64,000 nucleotides of DNA from Bacillus wiedmannii (GTDB taxonomy: Bacteria > Bacillota > Bacilli > Bacillales > Bacillaceae_G), in contig NZ_LOBC01000010.1 of NCBI RefSeq assembly GCF_001583695.1, positions 1 through 64,000 on the forward strand, in the 5' to 3' direction. Under the pieces are notes generated by a model. The model ran no database searches, was not told the DNA's origin, and saw only the letters and a list, made by a program, of their open reading frames with translations. The position numbers and the translations under genes are program-made. Positions 44,040-53,356 of this stretch are shown here, piece by piece. Numbering within the stretch: position 1 is the stretch's first letter; each line of letters starts with the position of its first letter.

Positions 44040-45488
44040 TCAACTCCAAATTTCATTTTTTATTGTATCACCGATTATTTTGATTCCACGAACTATTTCT
44101 TCTTCTTTCAGACGTGAAAATCCTAATCGAAAAGTAGTCGCTCCCCCTCCATCAGAATAAAAAACATCTCCAGGAGAAAATGTAACCCCTTGCTCATAAC
44201 ACTTTTGTAAAAGTGTGCGGGCATGAATTTTTTCTTCTAACTCTATAAATAAATGAAGTCCACCATCACCGGTCATTCTTTGAAACGGAATGTACTCGTT
44301 ACACGCCCCAACAGCTAACTCATATTTTTTCTTATAAACTGATCTTGCCTTTTTTAAATATTTTTCAAAATATCCTTCATGTAAATATTGAAATAGAACA
44401 GCTTGATCTAACGTAGATGTGTGAATCGTTCTTGCTCTTTTTACACTTTCTAAATGATGAATCAGTTCTTTATCTGCGATGATCCAGCCTACACGTAAAC
44501 CAGGGAAAAGTACCTTTGAAAAGCTACTAATATAAATTACATTATTACCAGCGCCAGCAAAAGTTAATAATGGTGCTAAATGTGATCCTGAATAACGTAG
44601 CTCTTCATTAAATCCATCTTCTATAATAGGAATCTTATATTTTGAAAATAATCTCATCAGTTCCGTTCTTTTCTCCGAACTCGTAACTATACCGGTTGGA
44701 TTATGATAGGAAGGAATTAAATACGCAAAATCAAACTCTTTTTCACGCAAGCTTTTTTCAACTTGATTCGTATCAATACCATCCTCATTCATATTAATTC
44801 CGTGAACTTCAAGTCCATGTAAGCGGAACAGCTTCAACGCAGCATGGTGAGTTGGATTCTCACAAATAACTCGACCTGATTTCTTCGATAACGAGGATAG
44901 TACGATGTCTAATCCTTCTGTAAATCCATTTGTAATTAAAATATCTTTGTTCGAAATATCTACACCTTTCATTTCCATATAATGAAGTAGATATTTCATT
45001 AACGGTCTATAGCCTTTTGCGTATCCGTAGTTTAATACAACATCACCTTCAATGGACATACGAGTAAGAAAAGCTCTTTTGAAATTTTCCACATCAAATA
45101 GCTTTTCGTCCGGAGCGATGCTATTAAAAACAATCATTCCCTTTTCCCAACGGACACCATGTTTCATTAAATCTAATTCATCCGCTAATAAGGTAACTGT
45201 ATTAAGTTTATTTTTCCAATCTATTTCAACAGACGAAGTGTTTGAAATATCAACCTTCGCAACAAAATTTCCTTTTCCTTTAACTGCATAAATGAGTCCT
45301 TCTTGCTCTAAATCTGCGTAAGCAGCGAGCACAGTATTTCTGCTCACACTTAGTAATTCGCTTAGTTCCCTTGTTGAAGGAATTTTTTGATCCCCGAGCA
45401 AATGCCCTTTCATAATCATCTTTTTCAAATAATCTTTCAATTGAATATAAACGGGACGATCTTTCACAACTTTAAAATCTTTAAACAA
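44040..45488 (-). CDS. MocR-family regulator (GntR HTH + aminotransferase fold), DdlR-like
   Basis: This 482-residue protein has an N-terminal GntR winged helix (1-75, IPSTRELSELLSVSRNTVLAAYADL) joined to a fold-type I aminotransferase domain. The PLP-anchor segment ISSFSKVLFPGLRVGW contains the lysine expected to bind PLP. MocR proteins use PLP and amino-acid ligands as signals. Its stop is 4 bases from the ddl start, so by context it may control D-Ala-D-Ala metabolism, as DdlR does in Brevibacillus. The start is a TTG with GGTAAGGAA in front. Confidence 0.85.
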   Translation of the reverse strand: MFKDFKVVKDRPVYIQLKDYLKKMIMKGHLLGDQKIPSTRELSELLSVSRNTVLAAYADLEQEGLIYAVKGKGNFVAKVDISNTSSVEIDWKNKLNTVTLLADELDLMKHGVRWEKGMIVFNSIAPDEKLFDVENFKRAFLTRMSIEGDVVLNYGYAKGYRPLMKYLLHYMEMKGVDISNKDILITNGFTEGLDIVLSSLSKKSGRVICENPTHHAALKLFRLHGLEVHGINMNEDGIDTNQVEKSLREKEFDFAYLIPSYHNPTGIVTSSEKRTELMRLFSKYKIPIIEDGFNEELRYSGSHLAPLLTFAGAGNNVIYISSFSKVLFPGLRVGWIIADKELIHHLESVKRARTIHTSTLDQAVLFQYLHEGYFEKYLKKARSVYKKKYELAVGACNEYIPFQRMTGDGGLHLFIELEEKIHARTLLQKCYEQGVTFSPGDVFYSDGGGATTFRLGFSRLKEEEIVRGIKIIGDTIKNEIWS

Positions 45489-45585
45489 TTCCTTACCCCC
45501 TGCAATTATTTTTGCATATTTATTTCATTCTCAAAAGGTCCACTACATATGTATTTTTTATAAAGGGCGGTACGGTCTTATAAAA

Positions 45586-45662
45586 CGAAACTTTAATCAA
45601 TAGGGGATTCATCCCGTTCACTTTTTATTAGCCCTCACCAATCAGGAATTTTACTACCCGTT
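45586..45662 (+). repeat. dispersed intergenic repeat, copy overlapping the hom stop codon
   Basis: It begins GAAACTTTAATCA and ends TTACTACCCGTTAA. The latter matches TTACTGCCCATTAA in the copy at 59349-59386. The end lies over the last codons and stop of the homoserine dehydrogenase gene. This fits cereus-group bcr-type intergenic repeats. Confidence 0.5.
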
Positions 45663-46694
45663 AACACGTGATAAATCTTTACGATATAAGTTAATTAAAT
45701 CTTTTAAAGCCGCTGCTGCGGCTCCGCGTGGATTAGAAGCACCACCAATTGTAGTAACTTGCCCCATCGTATCTGTAAAGAATGTAATCCCTTTTTCCGT
45801 CCCATTTACTTTTGCTAGCGGATGATCTTTATCTATTTCGTACGGTTCCACATGAAGAGCCACTTTACCATCCTTATCCTTATATGCTGAAGCTATTAAT
45901 TTAATATATTTATTCTGTTCTTTAGTATTTCGAATTTGTTGTTTTGTAACATGTTCGATTCCTTTTATATGTATATCGGTAAGCATATTTTCCGTTCCCA
46001 TTAGACTGTTTGTCAAAAGTAACAATTTACACGCACTATCAGAACCACTTACATCTAATATTGGGTTCGTTTCAGCAATTCCTTTACTTTGCGCTTCTTT
46101 CAGTGCTTCTTCAAACGTAATATCTTCCTCATTCATTTTCGAAAGGATATAATTTGTAGTCCCGTTTAATATTCCTTCTATTTTTTCAATATGGCAACCA
46201 GCTAAACTAAATTGACCAATATCAAGTGTCGGTAATGCCGCAGCAGTTGCACCACTGTATCGAATTCGTACATTTTCGATTCTTGCTGCTTCATTTATTT
46301 CTTTCCAGTTTGTAACGAGTGCGCCTTTTGAAATTGCAACTATATCCATATGTTTCTCAATCGCTTGTTTTATATATTGTTTTCCTGGATTTCCATCTTT
46401 AAGGTTTGTAACAGTTGATTCTACTAATACAGTACCATTTATCCCATTTGTTGCACGTTCCTTCGGATGATACTCTATATATTTTTCCATTGCGGCACTA
46501 CCGCTACCATATTTCAATAAATCGTGAAGGGACAATCCATCCCCATTATATATTGCAATATTCCTTCCTAATACCCCACTTACAACTAATCGAATCCCAT
46601 ATGTTTCATATATATATGAATATTTTTCGTTTAATAATTTTATAAACTCTCTGCCAACTGTTCCATATCCTGATAATACAACTTGAATTTTCAT
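45654..46694 (-). CDS. hom: homoserine dehydrogenase
   Basis: This 346-residue enzyme has an N-terminal Rossmann fold (VVLSGYGTVGREFIKLL), the catalytic block GILNGTTNYILSKM, and the family motif AIAETNPILDVSGSDSACKLLLL. It lacks the C-terminal ACT domain, so feedback control by threonine is not expected. It reduces aspartate semialdehyde to homoserine for threonine and methionine synthesis. The ATG at 46694 has GGGGGGA just upstream; the earlier ATG at 46733 has no site. The final residues and stop appear to be supplied by a dispersed repeat. Confidence 0.92.
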   Translation of the reverse strand: MKIQVVLSGYGTVGREFIKLLNEKYSYIYETYGIRLVVSGVLGRNIAIYNGDGLSLHDLLKYGSGSAAMEKYIEYHPKERATNGINGTVLVESTVTNLKDGNPGKQYIKQAIEKHMDIVAISKGALVTNWKEINEAARIENVRIRYSGATAAALPTLDIGQFSLAGCHIEKIEGILNGTTNYILSKMNEEDITFEEALKEAQSKGIAETNPILDVSGSDSACKLLLLTNSLMGTENMLTDIHIKGIEHVTKQQIRNTKEQNKYIKLIASAYKDKDGKVALHVEPYEIDKDHPLAKVNGTEKGITFFTDTMGQVTTIGGASNPRGAAAAALKDLINLYRKDLSRVNG

Positions 46695-46742
46695 AATATC
46701 CCCCCAGTTTTTTCTACCAAATCCCTCTTTCAATATAATATA

Positions 46743-46775
46743 AAGCGCCCCCGAATTCCATCGAGAGCGCTTTAT
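46743..46775 (-). terminator. intrinsic terminator after the lipase gene
   Basis: AAAGCGCTCTCGA pairs with TCGGGGGCGCTTT through two G-T pairs, followed by an AT-rich tail. Confidence 0.65.
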
Positions 46776-46781
46776 TATTAC

Positions 46782-48023
46782 CTATTTCGGTAATCTTAAT
46801 AGTTTTTCTGCAATTGTTCTATAAAACTCTTGAATACTAGAAAAACCTAACGTGTCTGAAACACTAAGTCCTACCATATCAAGATGGTCCCAATTTGCTT
46901 TCGTTTCTATATGATTCCATTTTCCAATCTGTAAAGACTCATTACTATTTACAGTAGTATTAGAAGACGGTGCAATCATAGAATTTGTATTTACTACACC
47001 GTCATTTTGCCACCAAGTAGTATCAATTAATGGACGATTTTCTTCATATCTTGCATAGGAACCTAAGAAAAATGCATTCCCCATTAACACTTTATTCATC
47101 GTTATATGAGGCAAATGTAAACCTGTTATAGGTGCCGCTTGTGATGCATGTCCACTATAAGATAAATAATAAACATCTGATTGCGTCTTTACCCAATTAT
47201 TTAAATCCTTTGCACCATCTGTACTTAAATCCCATTGACTTATATCTTTTGTATTTTTCCAAAGTGAACTATTTAGAATACGATTACTGTATTGGAAAAA
47301 GGACTCTCCAGTATTCTTTTTTAACCCCCATTGATCCAATTTAAAATCATATAGTGATAAATTATCGTTTCCTCCAAAACTTGCAGCTGTAATGAGTAAA
47401 TCTTTAACAAACGGTAGTAGAAGACTACCATCCGCAAGTGTTGTACCGTTGTGAGGGGTTGCTAATGTTGTAACACTATGAACATATGATTTCTCGCCCT
47501 CAAATAGTGGTGATATATTGGTGTTCGGATGATTTTTCACATAATTTTTTTCTTCAAAACTGCCTTCTTTTAATAGCTGTACTAATGTTCTAATCGTTTG
47601 TCCACCCATGCTATGTCCAACTAAATGTACTTTATTTGTTTCACTCCAACTCGGCGTGAAACCACTATAAGTTCTTCCAAAACGATTATGTCCATGTTTC
47701 TCAGCATGTGCGGCACCGTAGTCTACTGTACCTCCATTAATTTGCGCATATAATTCACATGCACGATCCCAGTTACTAGAAACAGGTCCAACAGCAGCAG
47801 TATGTACAGTATAACCATTTCTTTTTAAATCTTCTTGTATATCATGAACACCACCCCAATATTTAACCCCTAACATTTCCTCTCTACCCCATCCAGCAAA
47901 TCCATTCACTAATATGATCGGATAATTATTTTGTTGACTCTCTTCAGCGTATATTACTTTCGTGGCGAATGAACATACAGTCATCAATGCAAAAAAACAT
48001 ATTTTTAAAAATAACTTCCCCAT
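46782..48023 (-). CDS. secreted triacylglycerol lipase (Bacillus family I.5-like)
   Basis: This 413-residue protein begins with a signal peptide (MGKLFLKICFFALMTVCSF to about residue 25, likely AEES cleavage). The oxyanion region NGFAGWG and the nucleophile elbow GHSMGG with Ser138 follow. Later HGH and D/H segments suit an alpha/beta-hydrolase triad. The DPxx-rich middle and length match thermostable lipases of the L1/BTL2 group, which hydrolyse long-chain triacylglycerols outside the cell. GGGGGAGG lies 7 bases before the ATG at 48023. The start at 48059 has no ribosome site. Confidence 0.92.
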   Translation of the reverse strand: MGKLFLKICFFALMTVCSFATKVIYAEESQQNNYPIILVNGFAGWGREEMLGVKYWGGVHDIQEDLKRNGYTVHTAAVGPVSSNWDRACELYAQINGGTVDYGAAHAEKHGHNRFGRTYSGFTPSWSETNKVHLVGHSMGGQTIRTLVQLLKEGSFEEKNYVKNHPNTNISPLFEGEKSYVHSVTTLATPHNGTTLADGSLLLPFVKDLLITAASFGGNDNLSLYDFKLDQWGLKKNTGESFFQYSNRILNSSLWKNTKDISQWDLSTDGAKDLNNWVKTQSDVYYLSYSGHASQAAPITGLHLPHITMNKVLMGNAFFLGSYARYEENRPLIDTTWWQNDGVVNTNSMIAPSSNTTVNSNESLQIGKWNHIETKANWDHLDMVGLSVSDTLGFSSIQEFYRTIAEKLLRLPK

Positions 48024-48292
48024 ATTTCCTCCCCCTAATAAAACGTTTACATTTTTCACTTTACAGCATGCTTTAATAACTTAAACATAATGTAAAGTAT
48101 TTTATATACATTGTATATAGAGAAAACATACAAAAATGTTGATAAATATTAATTCAAGCAAGCATTTACTTTTCACAATACAACTTGTAAATCTATTTAT
48201 TTGAATTTATAATCAGATATAGTTTCCTCGTGTTAAAAAGATTTAAAAACCATAAGAAAACTAATCTCATTGCTTGAAAAGGAGGAAAAAAC

Positions 48293-48634
48293 ATGCAAAT
48301 CGGATCAAATATTCATACATTATCTCAACCTACTAAAATAACTCCATCTACTCTTGAGCATAATACTATCTCTTCTACTAAACTTGAAAGTAAGAACGCA
48401 AATGATCCTATCAAGTTCGATATTCGTTCATTCGAAAAAGAAATGAAACAGCCAGAGCATAAATTTAACGAATTAGATTTATGGAAGATGTTAAAAGATA
48501 AAGGTGTTCCTTTATGGATCATCCTTGAAATGCTACAAAGGTCTCGTAAGGAAAAAGAATCTCAAAATAATTCAGTTCAAAATTCAAATGCGATTGAAGA
48601 ACCGAGCGAGACCCGATTAAATGAAGTAATGTAA
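48293..48634 (+). CDS. hypothetical protein, 113 residues
   Basis: This soluble, Ser/Thr/Lys-rich protein has a helical middle (FEKEMKQPEHKFNELDLWKM) and a Trp-rich segment KGVPLWIILEML near 75-86 that could be a short amphipathic helix. I recognise no family. AAAAGGAGGAAA lies 6 bases before the ATG, a very strong site. It is convergent with the lipoprotein gene and is closed by a shared terminator hairpin. Confidence 0.6.
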   Translation: MQIGSNIHTLSQPTKITPSTLEHNTISSTKLESKNANDPIKFDIRSFEKEMKQPEHKFNELDLWKMLKDKGVPLWIILEMLQRSRKEKESQNNSVQNSNAIEEPSETRLNEVM

Positions 48635-48660
48635 ACTATGTTATCTAAATGGTCTAAAAT

Positions 48661-48712
48661 TAAAAAGAGTTCAAGGCTGATAAAATCCCTATCAACCTTG
48701 AACCCTTTTTTA
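48661..48712. terminator. bidirectional terminator
   Basis: AAAAAGAGTTCAAGG...CCTTGAACCCTTTTT arms with inner TGATA/TATCA pairs, between convergent genes. Confidence 0.85.
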
Positions 48713-49381
48713 TGATTTTTCTCCAATCGTGACAAATTGAACTGATACTTCTTCCTCAAGATCTTTAATTAACTTTCTTACTTTTATATATTCATTAGTC
48801 AATATATTATCTGTCGACATTTTAGGTTTTTCGTCACCTAAAGATTTTTTCAGATGAAGAAGTTGCATTTTTGTTTCATTTGCCTGTATTTCTTTATATA
48901 CACTATTGCTCGCCACAATTACATACCATAGTGTTCCATAATTTCGATTATTACCAAGCCAAGCATCACTATCATATGTAACTGGTATCACTTTCCCTTC
49001 TATTTCAATACTTTTTATATTCTTTTCTTCTTCATTTATAAATAATAGTGAACTTTCTTTTGGAAAATTCGGTAACGTATCTAAAGGTTTAGAATGAGAT
49101 GAATGATCTCTTTTACGAAAAATTTTTGCTTTAATCATCGCTTTTGCAGTAGATTCATTTAATATCAAAACCCTTTTTTGGTCAAATCTACCTGTTTTCA
49201 CCGAAAAAACTTCAAGTTCTTTCGTATTTTCTTTATAACGATTCATAACTGTTGAAGTATTGTTCTCATCTCCAATGATTAATACACCGTTAGCTGGAAA
49301 TCTGTTTTCATTTTTAGAGCATGCACTTAAACTTATTAAAATTAATATACTTAATATGAAAATAGAGAGTGTTTTTTTCAT
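48710..49381 (-). CDS. hypothetical lipoprotein
   Basis: This 223-residue protein has a lipoprotein signal (MKKTLSIFILSILILISLSAC, lipobox LSAC). The mature part is mostly beta/alpha with GVLIIGDENNTS and charged Lys/Glu tracts. No domain was recognised. The ATG at 49381 has AAAGGA upstream; 49396 is less likely. It follows the ABC permease gene by 68 bases with no terminator between, so it is probably the third gene of the ABC operon and may serve as an accessory or sensor on the outer membrane face. Confidence 0.75.
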   Translation of the reverse strand: MKKTLSIFILSILILISLSACSKNENRFPANGVLIIGDENNTSTVMNRYKENTKELEVFSVKTGRFDQKRVLILNESTAKAMIKAKIFRKRDHSSHSKPLDTLPNFPKESSLLFINEEEKNIKSIEIEGKVIPVTYDSDAWLGNNRNYGTLWYVIVASNSVYKEIQANETKMQLLHLKKSLGDEKPKMSTDNILTNEYIKVRKLIKDLEEEVSVQFVTIGEKS

Positions 49382-49449
49382 CACAGTTCCTTTCATAACT
49401 CAAATTGTTTTTTTACATGCTTTTCTGCAATCTTACTTGCTGATATTCT

Positions 49450-51384
49450 TTACTGTTCCATAGTTTTATAAAGCTTTTGTAAGTAACGCCAACGAGTTAT
49501 AAAGAAATATAAAACTTGTATACATATAAATGAAATTAAAATTATGATAGAGCTATTCATAATAGAAAAATCGACTAATTGTTGTAATGCCATATAAGCG
49601 ACCACAGTATGAATCACTGCAACAATAATCGGTAAGAAGAACATTAATACTAATTGTCTTGTTACAACTTTTTTCAACTCTCGTTTACTTAATCCCATTT
49701 TCGAAATCATCTTATATTGCTGCTGATCGCGGTCCAAATCAGTATATAACCGGAAATAAATAAAACTAGCAGCGAAAGTAAAGAAGACGATTCCAACTAA
49801 AACACTTGCCATAAGTAATAACCCATTCGTTTGTTTTGCACTTAACAACTCTATAGTTAGTGCTCTAAATTCAAAATGTATGTCTCTAGGATCTTGATCG
49901 AATATATCACTTAATTGGTTTGAAATCTCTTTTGTTTTTATCCAATCATCTACAACAAATCCATAAGTTCGATATTGAATAATATTTTCAAAATCTAGAT
50001 TACTATTAAGCAGAATTTCATCATACACATGATCTTGAATCGCAATATTAATCCCTTCCGTATCGTGTGGCAAAACTAAATTATCTACAGTTTTTTTCAC
50101 ATGAAATGTCTTTGTCCAATCGCCTTGAATGACTTCAATATTCTTTTTATAATCACCATTTTTAAACTCTTGTTTTTGTGATACGACTCCAGGGATTAAT
50201 AACATTTCATCTTCTTTTTCAATCGTTTCTTGTTGGTACCCGAGTGCTCTCGCAAGTTCGTTATATTCACTTAACTTCATTACATTTACATTACTTTCTG
50301 TATAAATATCTGAAGTGGAAGCCATTCGATATGGAATATTAGAATCAGCAAGATGTTTTTTTATAATCGAGAGATGTTTATCCGTTATTTTATTTTTATC
50401 AGGAGCTGTATACAGAAATGTATACGGGTTTGTCATCCTTACCAAATCTTTGTTTCCAAGAGCTGCTGTCGTGCCAATTGCTGTAAAAGCAACTGCTGAA
50501 ATAATAGATACTATAAAAAACATTGTTGCATTATCTTTCATACGGTATATTAATTCTGAAAATGTTAATATATTGGTTCTCTTTAAAAAGAAAGATTCAC
50601 TCCTTTTCACAAGATGCAATATATAAACGCTACACTGTGTATATAAAAAGTACGTTCCTATAATTACTAGGAGCACACCCATTCCGAGCGTAATAAAACT
50701 ATAACTTGGGATAAAGCGAAATACTAAAATATAGCCATATCCTATACTAAATAAAGAAAAAATTGATAATAACATTGACGATTTCGGTTCAGGCTTTGGC
50801 TTTTCCCCTGCTTGAATAAGTTCCACAAGTTCTGTTACTTTTATCATTTTAAAAGTAACTAGCGAAACAAGTAAAAATAAGAATAGAAACGTGATGCCAG
50901 TTAATAATACCGCCTTCACTGGCATATAAAAAGGTAAGCCGTTACTAATCATTAATACACTGGCACTTATTAATAAAACTAGTTTAGAAAATACGAGGCC
51001 GATAAGAATCCCAATACAAATCGAACCAAGTCCAATTAACATATTTTCAATTAACAATAACTTCTTAAGCTGTCTCATTGACATACCTTGCATCATTAAA
51101 ATGCCAAATTCTTTCTTACGCGTTTTTAAAAACGAACTCACTGAATATAGAATGAAGAAGAATGAAAAGACAAAAATCAAACCTTGAGAAACTTCAAATC
51201 CTAATGTACCAAATGTACTTATTGTTTTACTTGTCGATTTCAACTCCCCCTGTAAATCAGGATGGAATAATAAAAGAGCATACGTAAAGAAAATCATTAT
51301 AGAAAATGCACTACTTAAAAAATGGGCAGCATATGTACGCTTATTACGAAAAATATTATTAAATGCGAATTGACGAAAAGTCAT
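49450..51384 (-). CDS. BceB-like ABC transporter permease (FtsX fold)
   Basis: This 644-residue protein has about ten membrane spans and a large extracellular domain between spans 7 and 8 (roughly residues 310-520), the hallmark of BceB-type permeases. The FtsX-like region sits at the N-terminus (AHFLSSAFSIMIFF). Such systems free lipid II-cycle targets from peptide antibiotics such as bacitracin. Its start (51384) overlaps the ATPase stop by 26 bases. It is encoded with the ATPase upstream and a lipoprotein downstream. The paired sensor is probably encoded at 59448-61135. Confidence 0.88.
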   Translation of the reverse strand: MTFRQFAFNNIFRNKRTYAAHFLSSAFSIMIFFTYALLLFHPDLQGELKSTSKTISTFGTLGFEVSQGLIFVFSFFFILYSVSSFLKTRKKEFGILMMQGMSMRQLKKLLLIENMLIGLGSICIGILIGLVFSKLVLLISASVLMISNGLPFYMPVKAVLLTGITFLFLFLLVSLVTFKMIKVTELVELIQAGEKPKPEPKSSMLLSIFSLFSIGYGYILVFRFIPSYSFITLGMGVLLVIIGTYFLYTQCSVYILHLVKRSESFFLKRTNILTFSELIYRMKDNATMFFIVSIISAVAFTAIGTTAALGNKDLVRMTNPYTFLYTAPDKNKITDKHLSIIKKHLADSNIPYRMASTSDIYTESNVNVMKLSEYNELARALGYQQETIEKEDEMLLIPGVVSQKQEFKNGDYKKNIEVIQGDWTKTFHVKKTVDNLVLPHDTEGINIAIQDHVYDEILLNSNLDFENIIQYRTYGFVVDDWIKTKEISNQLSDIFDQDPRDIHFEFRALTIELLSAKQTNGLLLMASVLVGIVFFTFAASFIYFRLYTDLDRDQQQYKMISKMGLSKRELKKVVTRQLVLMFFLPIIVAVIHTVVAYMALQQLVDFSIMNSSIIILISFICIQVLYFFITRWRYLQKLYKTMEQ

Positions 51385-52129
51385 GCCTTTTCCCTCCTAA
51401 CAAAGAAAGGACATCCATAATCTTTTGATAAAATGCTTGCCTGCTTTCACCACGATAAATTTCGTTATATAGTTGACCATCTTTAATAAAAATTACTCGG
51501 CTGCAAAAACTCGCTGCATACGGATCATGAGTCACTAACATCATCGTAGCTTTTTCTTCCTTATTTAGAGTATCTAACATCTCCATTACATCATTTGAAG
51601 ATTTAGAATCTAAATTCCCTGTTGGTTCATCTGCAAGTAATAATTGCGGCTTATGGACGATTGCACGTGCGATTGCTGTTCGCTGAGCTTGGCCCCCAGA
51701 TATTTCAAACGTTCTTTTATTCAATATATCTGTAATATTTAATTTCTCTGCGATTTCTTGTACGCGTTTGTTCATTTCTTGCACAGAAACGCCATCTAAT
51801 GTCATCGGCAATACGATATTTTCCTTCACTGTAAGCGTGCTAAGTAAATTAAATGATTGAAAAACAAATCCTAATTGTTTCCTACGGAATAACGCTAAAT
51901 CTTCTGATGATAACTGGAAAGGATTTGTACCGTTTATTACTATTTCTCCTGAGGACGGAGAATCGATAGTAGATACCATATTTAATAATGTAGTTTTCCC
52001 GCTACCAGATGGCCCCATGATCCCTATAAATTCACCTTCTTGAATTGATAAATCAATATCTACTAATGCTTTAAAAGGTATTTTCCCTTTATATACTTTA
52101 CTAATATTTTTCGCATGTAAAATTTCCAT
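51359..52129 (-). CDS. BceA-like ABC transporter ATPase
   Basis: This 256-residue single ABC domain has Walker A GPSGSGKTT, signature ISGGQAQR, Walker B LLLADEP and H-loop THDP. It powers the BceB-like permease encoded next to it. The ATG at 52129 has AAGGGAGAATAG in front; an upstream ATG at 52192 lacks a site. The pair most likely gives resistance to, or senses, cell-wall peptide antibiotics. Confidence 0.9.
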   Translation of the reverse strand: MEILHAKNISKVYKGKIPFKALVDIDLSIQEGEFIGIMGPSGSGKTTLLNMVSTIDSPSSGEIVINGTNPFQLSSEDLALFRRKQLGFVFQSFNLLSTLTVKENIVLPMTLDGVSVQEMNKRVQEIAEKLNITDILNKRTFEISGGQAQRTAIARAIVHKPQLLLADEPTGNLDSKSSNDVMEMLDTLNKEEKATMMLVTHDPYAASFCSRVIFIKDGQLYNEIYRGESRQAFYQKIMDVLSLLGGKRHDFSSIRI

Positions 52130-52350
52130 TTCTATTCTCCCTTCATTTGCACTTCTCACAATAGAGTGTAAATGAATTGTCTTAATGCTCATATTGATTC
52201 ATCTTTCATTTATCTTACACGCTTGTAAGATTTCTAAAAAAACTGATAATAAAACTATTTTCAAACTAAAATTAACGCATAACTATCTTATAATAATTGT
52301 ATAGTGGTAGAAAATACAATTGTATATCAAATCTTTATTATAAAAACAAG

Positions 52351-52379
52351 AAAAGACCGATTGCTTTATCGGTCTTTTC
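52351..52379 (-). terminator. intrinsic terminator after the DUF3267 gene
   Basis: AAAAGACCGAT pairs with ATCGGTCTTTT around AAAGCA; a mixed T-rich tail follows. Confidence 0.75.
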
Positions 52380-52397
52380 CTTCCCAAAGTTATATTT

Positions 52398-52940
52398 TTA
52401 TCTAATGCCTTTAGTTGAAATGTTTTTGAGATACCCTTTTTTATTGTCTTCCACTTTATAATAACCTCTACAAAAAATTGAGTTCTTCGGTTTAATCGCA
52501 ATTAATAATGAATTATATATATCTGAAGCAGAAATGATTGTGTTTATCCAACATACAAATAATAAAATTGATTTAATATTTCCTGATACATACAATGATA
52601 CAATAGCAGGAACGACCGATAGTACAATAATAGGCAAGCTCATAAAGATCCAAAATCTCGTTTTGGATAAGATTGCATTTGTATTTAGCCAAAAAAATAT
52701 TCCACTACACGTCAAGCTAATATCACCTTTTTTATTTATAACAATAATATGTAGACATTCGTGAACAATGAAAACAAAAATACCTATGATGATGAGATAA
52801 AAAATATTAATATGAGTAAAACTTGCCCCAAAATAATACGGTATTAGAAAAATACTGATTTGAAGTACATATACAAACTTCATATAATGTTTTCGGTGCC
52901 AATCATTTTGTATAAAAGGAGTCCATTCTGACAAATCCAT
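52398..52940 (-). CDS. DUF3267 zinc-metalloprotease-like membrane protein
   Basis: This 180-residue protein has four spans. The second span carries HECLH (His60, Glu61, His64), an HExxH zinc motif, and a later WLNTNAIL plus ISASDIYNSLL segment may give the third ligand. DUF3267 members are predicted membrane zinc peptidases; no substrate is known. No good ribosome site precedes the ATG, so the start is less certain. Single gene with its own terminator. Confidence 0.8.
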   Translation of the reverse strand: MDLSEWTPFIQNDWHRKHYMKFVYVLQISIFLIPYYFGASFTHINIFYLIIIGIFVFIVHECLHIIVINKKGDISLTCSGIFFWLNTNAILSKTRFWIFMSLPIIVLSVVPAIVSLYVSGNIKSILLFVCWINTIISASDIYNSLLIAIKPKNSIFCRGYYKVEDNKKGYLKNISTKGIR

Positions 52941-53356
52941 ACTTATTTGTGGTAAGTGACGAAACCAAATGATAATATGCTCTCCCCTCCCTCATTTAAA
53001 TTATTCCATATTCCGAAAATTCTGAATCTGCTAACGCTCAACCGCTAATATTAAATGCAAACCTTCGCTTGCCTTCACGTTTGCCGTACATTCTTCTATT
53101 TAAGCCTAAAGTGGTTCATGTTTAGGATGACTTGAGTAAGAAATTAATGTTTTCATAGACATATACATTCGACAAAATCCCCCAAATACCTTTTAGATAT
53201 AATGTTATGAAATAGTTCTCGCATGTACAACTTGCTGCATTTGTTTTTGGTGAAAAATACATCCAGAATCTACACTTTAGTATGGTTAACTAGTACTTTA
53301 GAATGCAAAAAAGCTTAGAGTTTTAGCTCTAAGCTTTTTTTGCATTATCGCTCCCT
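52941..53356. other. intergenic region with a possible gene remnant
   Basis: On the minus strand between about 53110 and 53045 a frame reads EECTANVKASEGLHLILAVE and stops, with no start and no extension. It looks like the decayed C-terminus of a lost gene. The GNAT terminator occupies the right side. Nothing else was recognised. Confidence 0.4.
53306..53343 (-). terminator. intrinsic terminator after the GNAT gene
   Basis: AAAAAGCTTAGAGC-type arms pair around a short loop, ending with Ts on the minus strand, just 14 bases past the stop. Confidence 0.85.
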
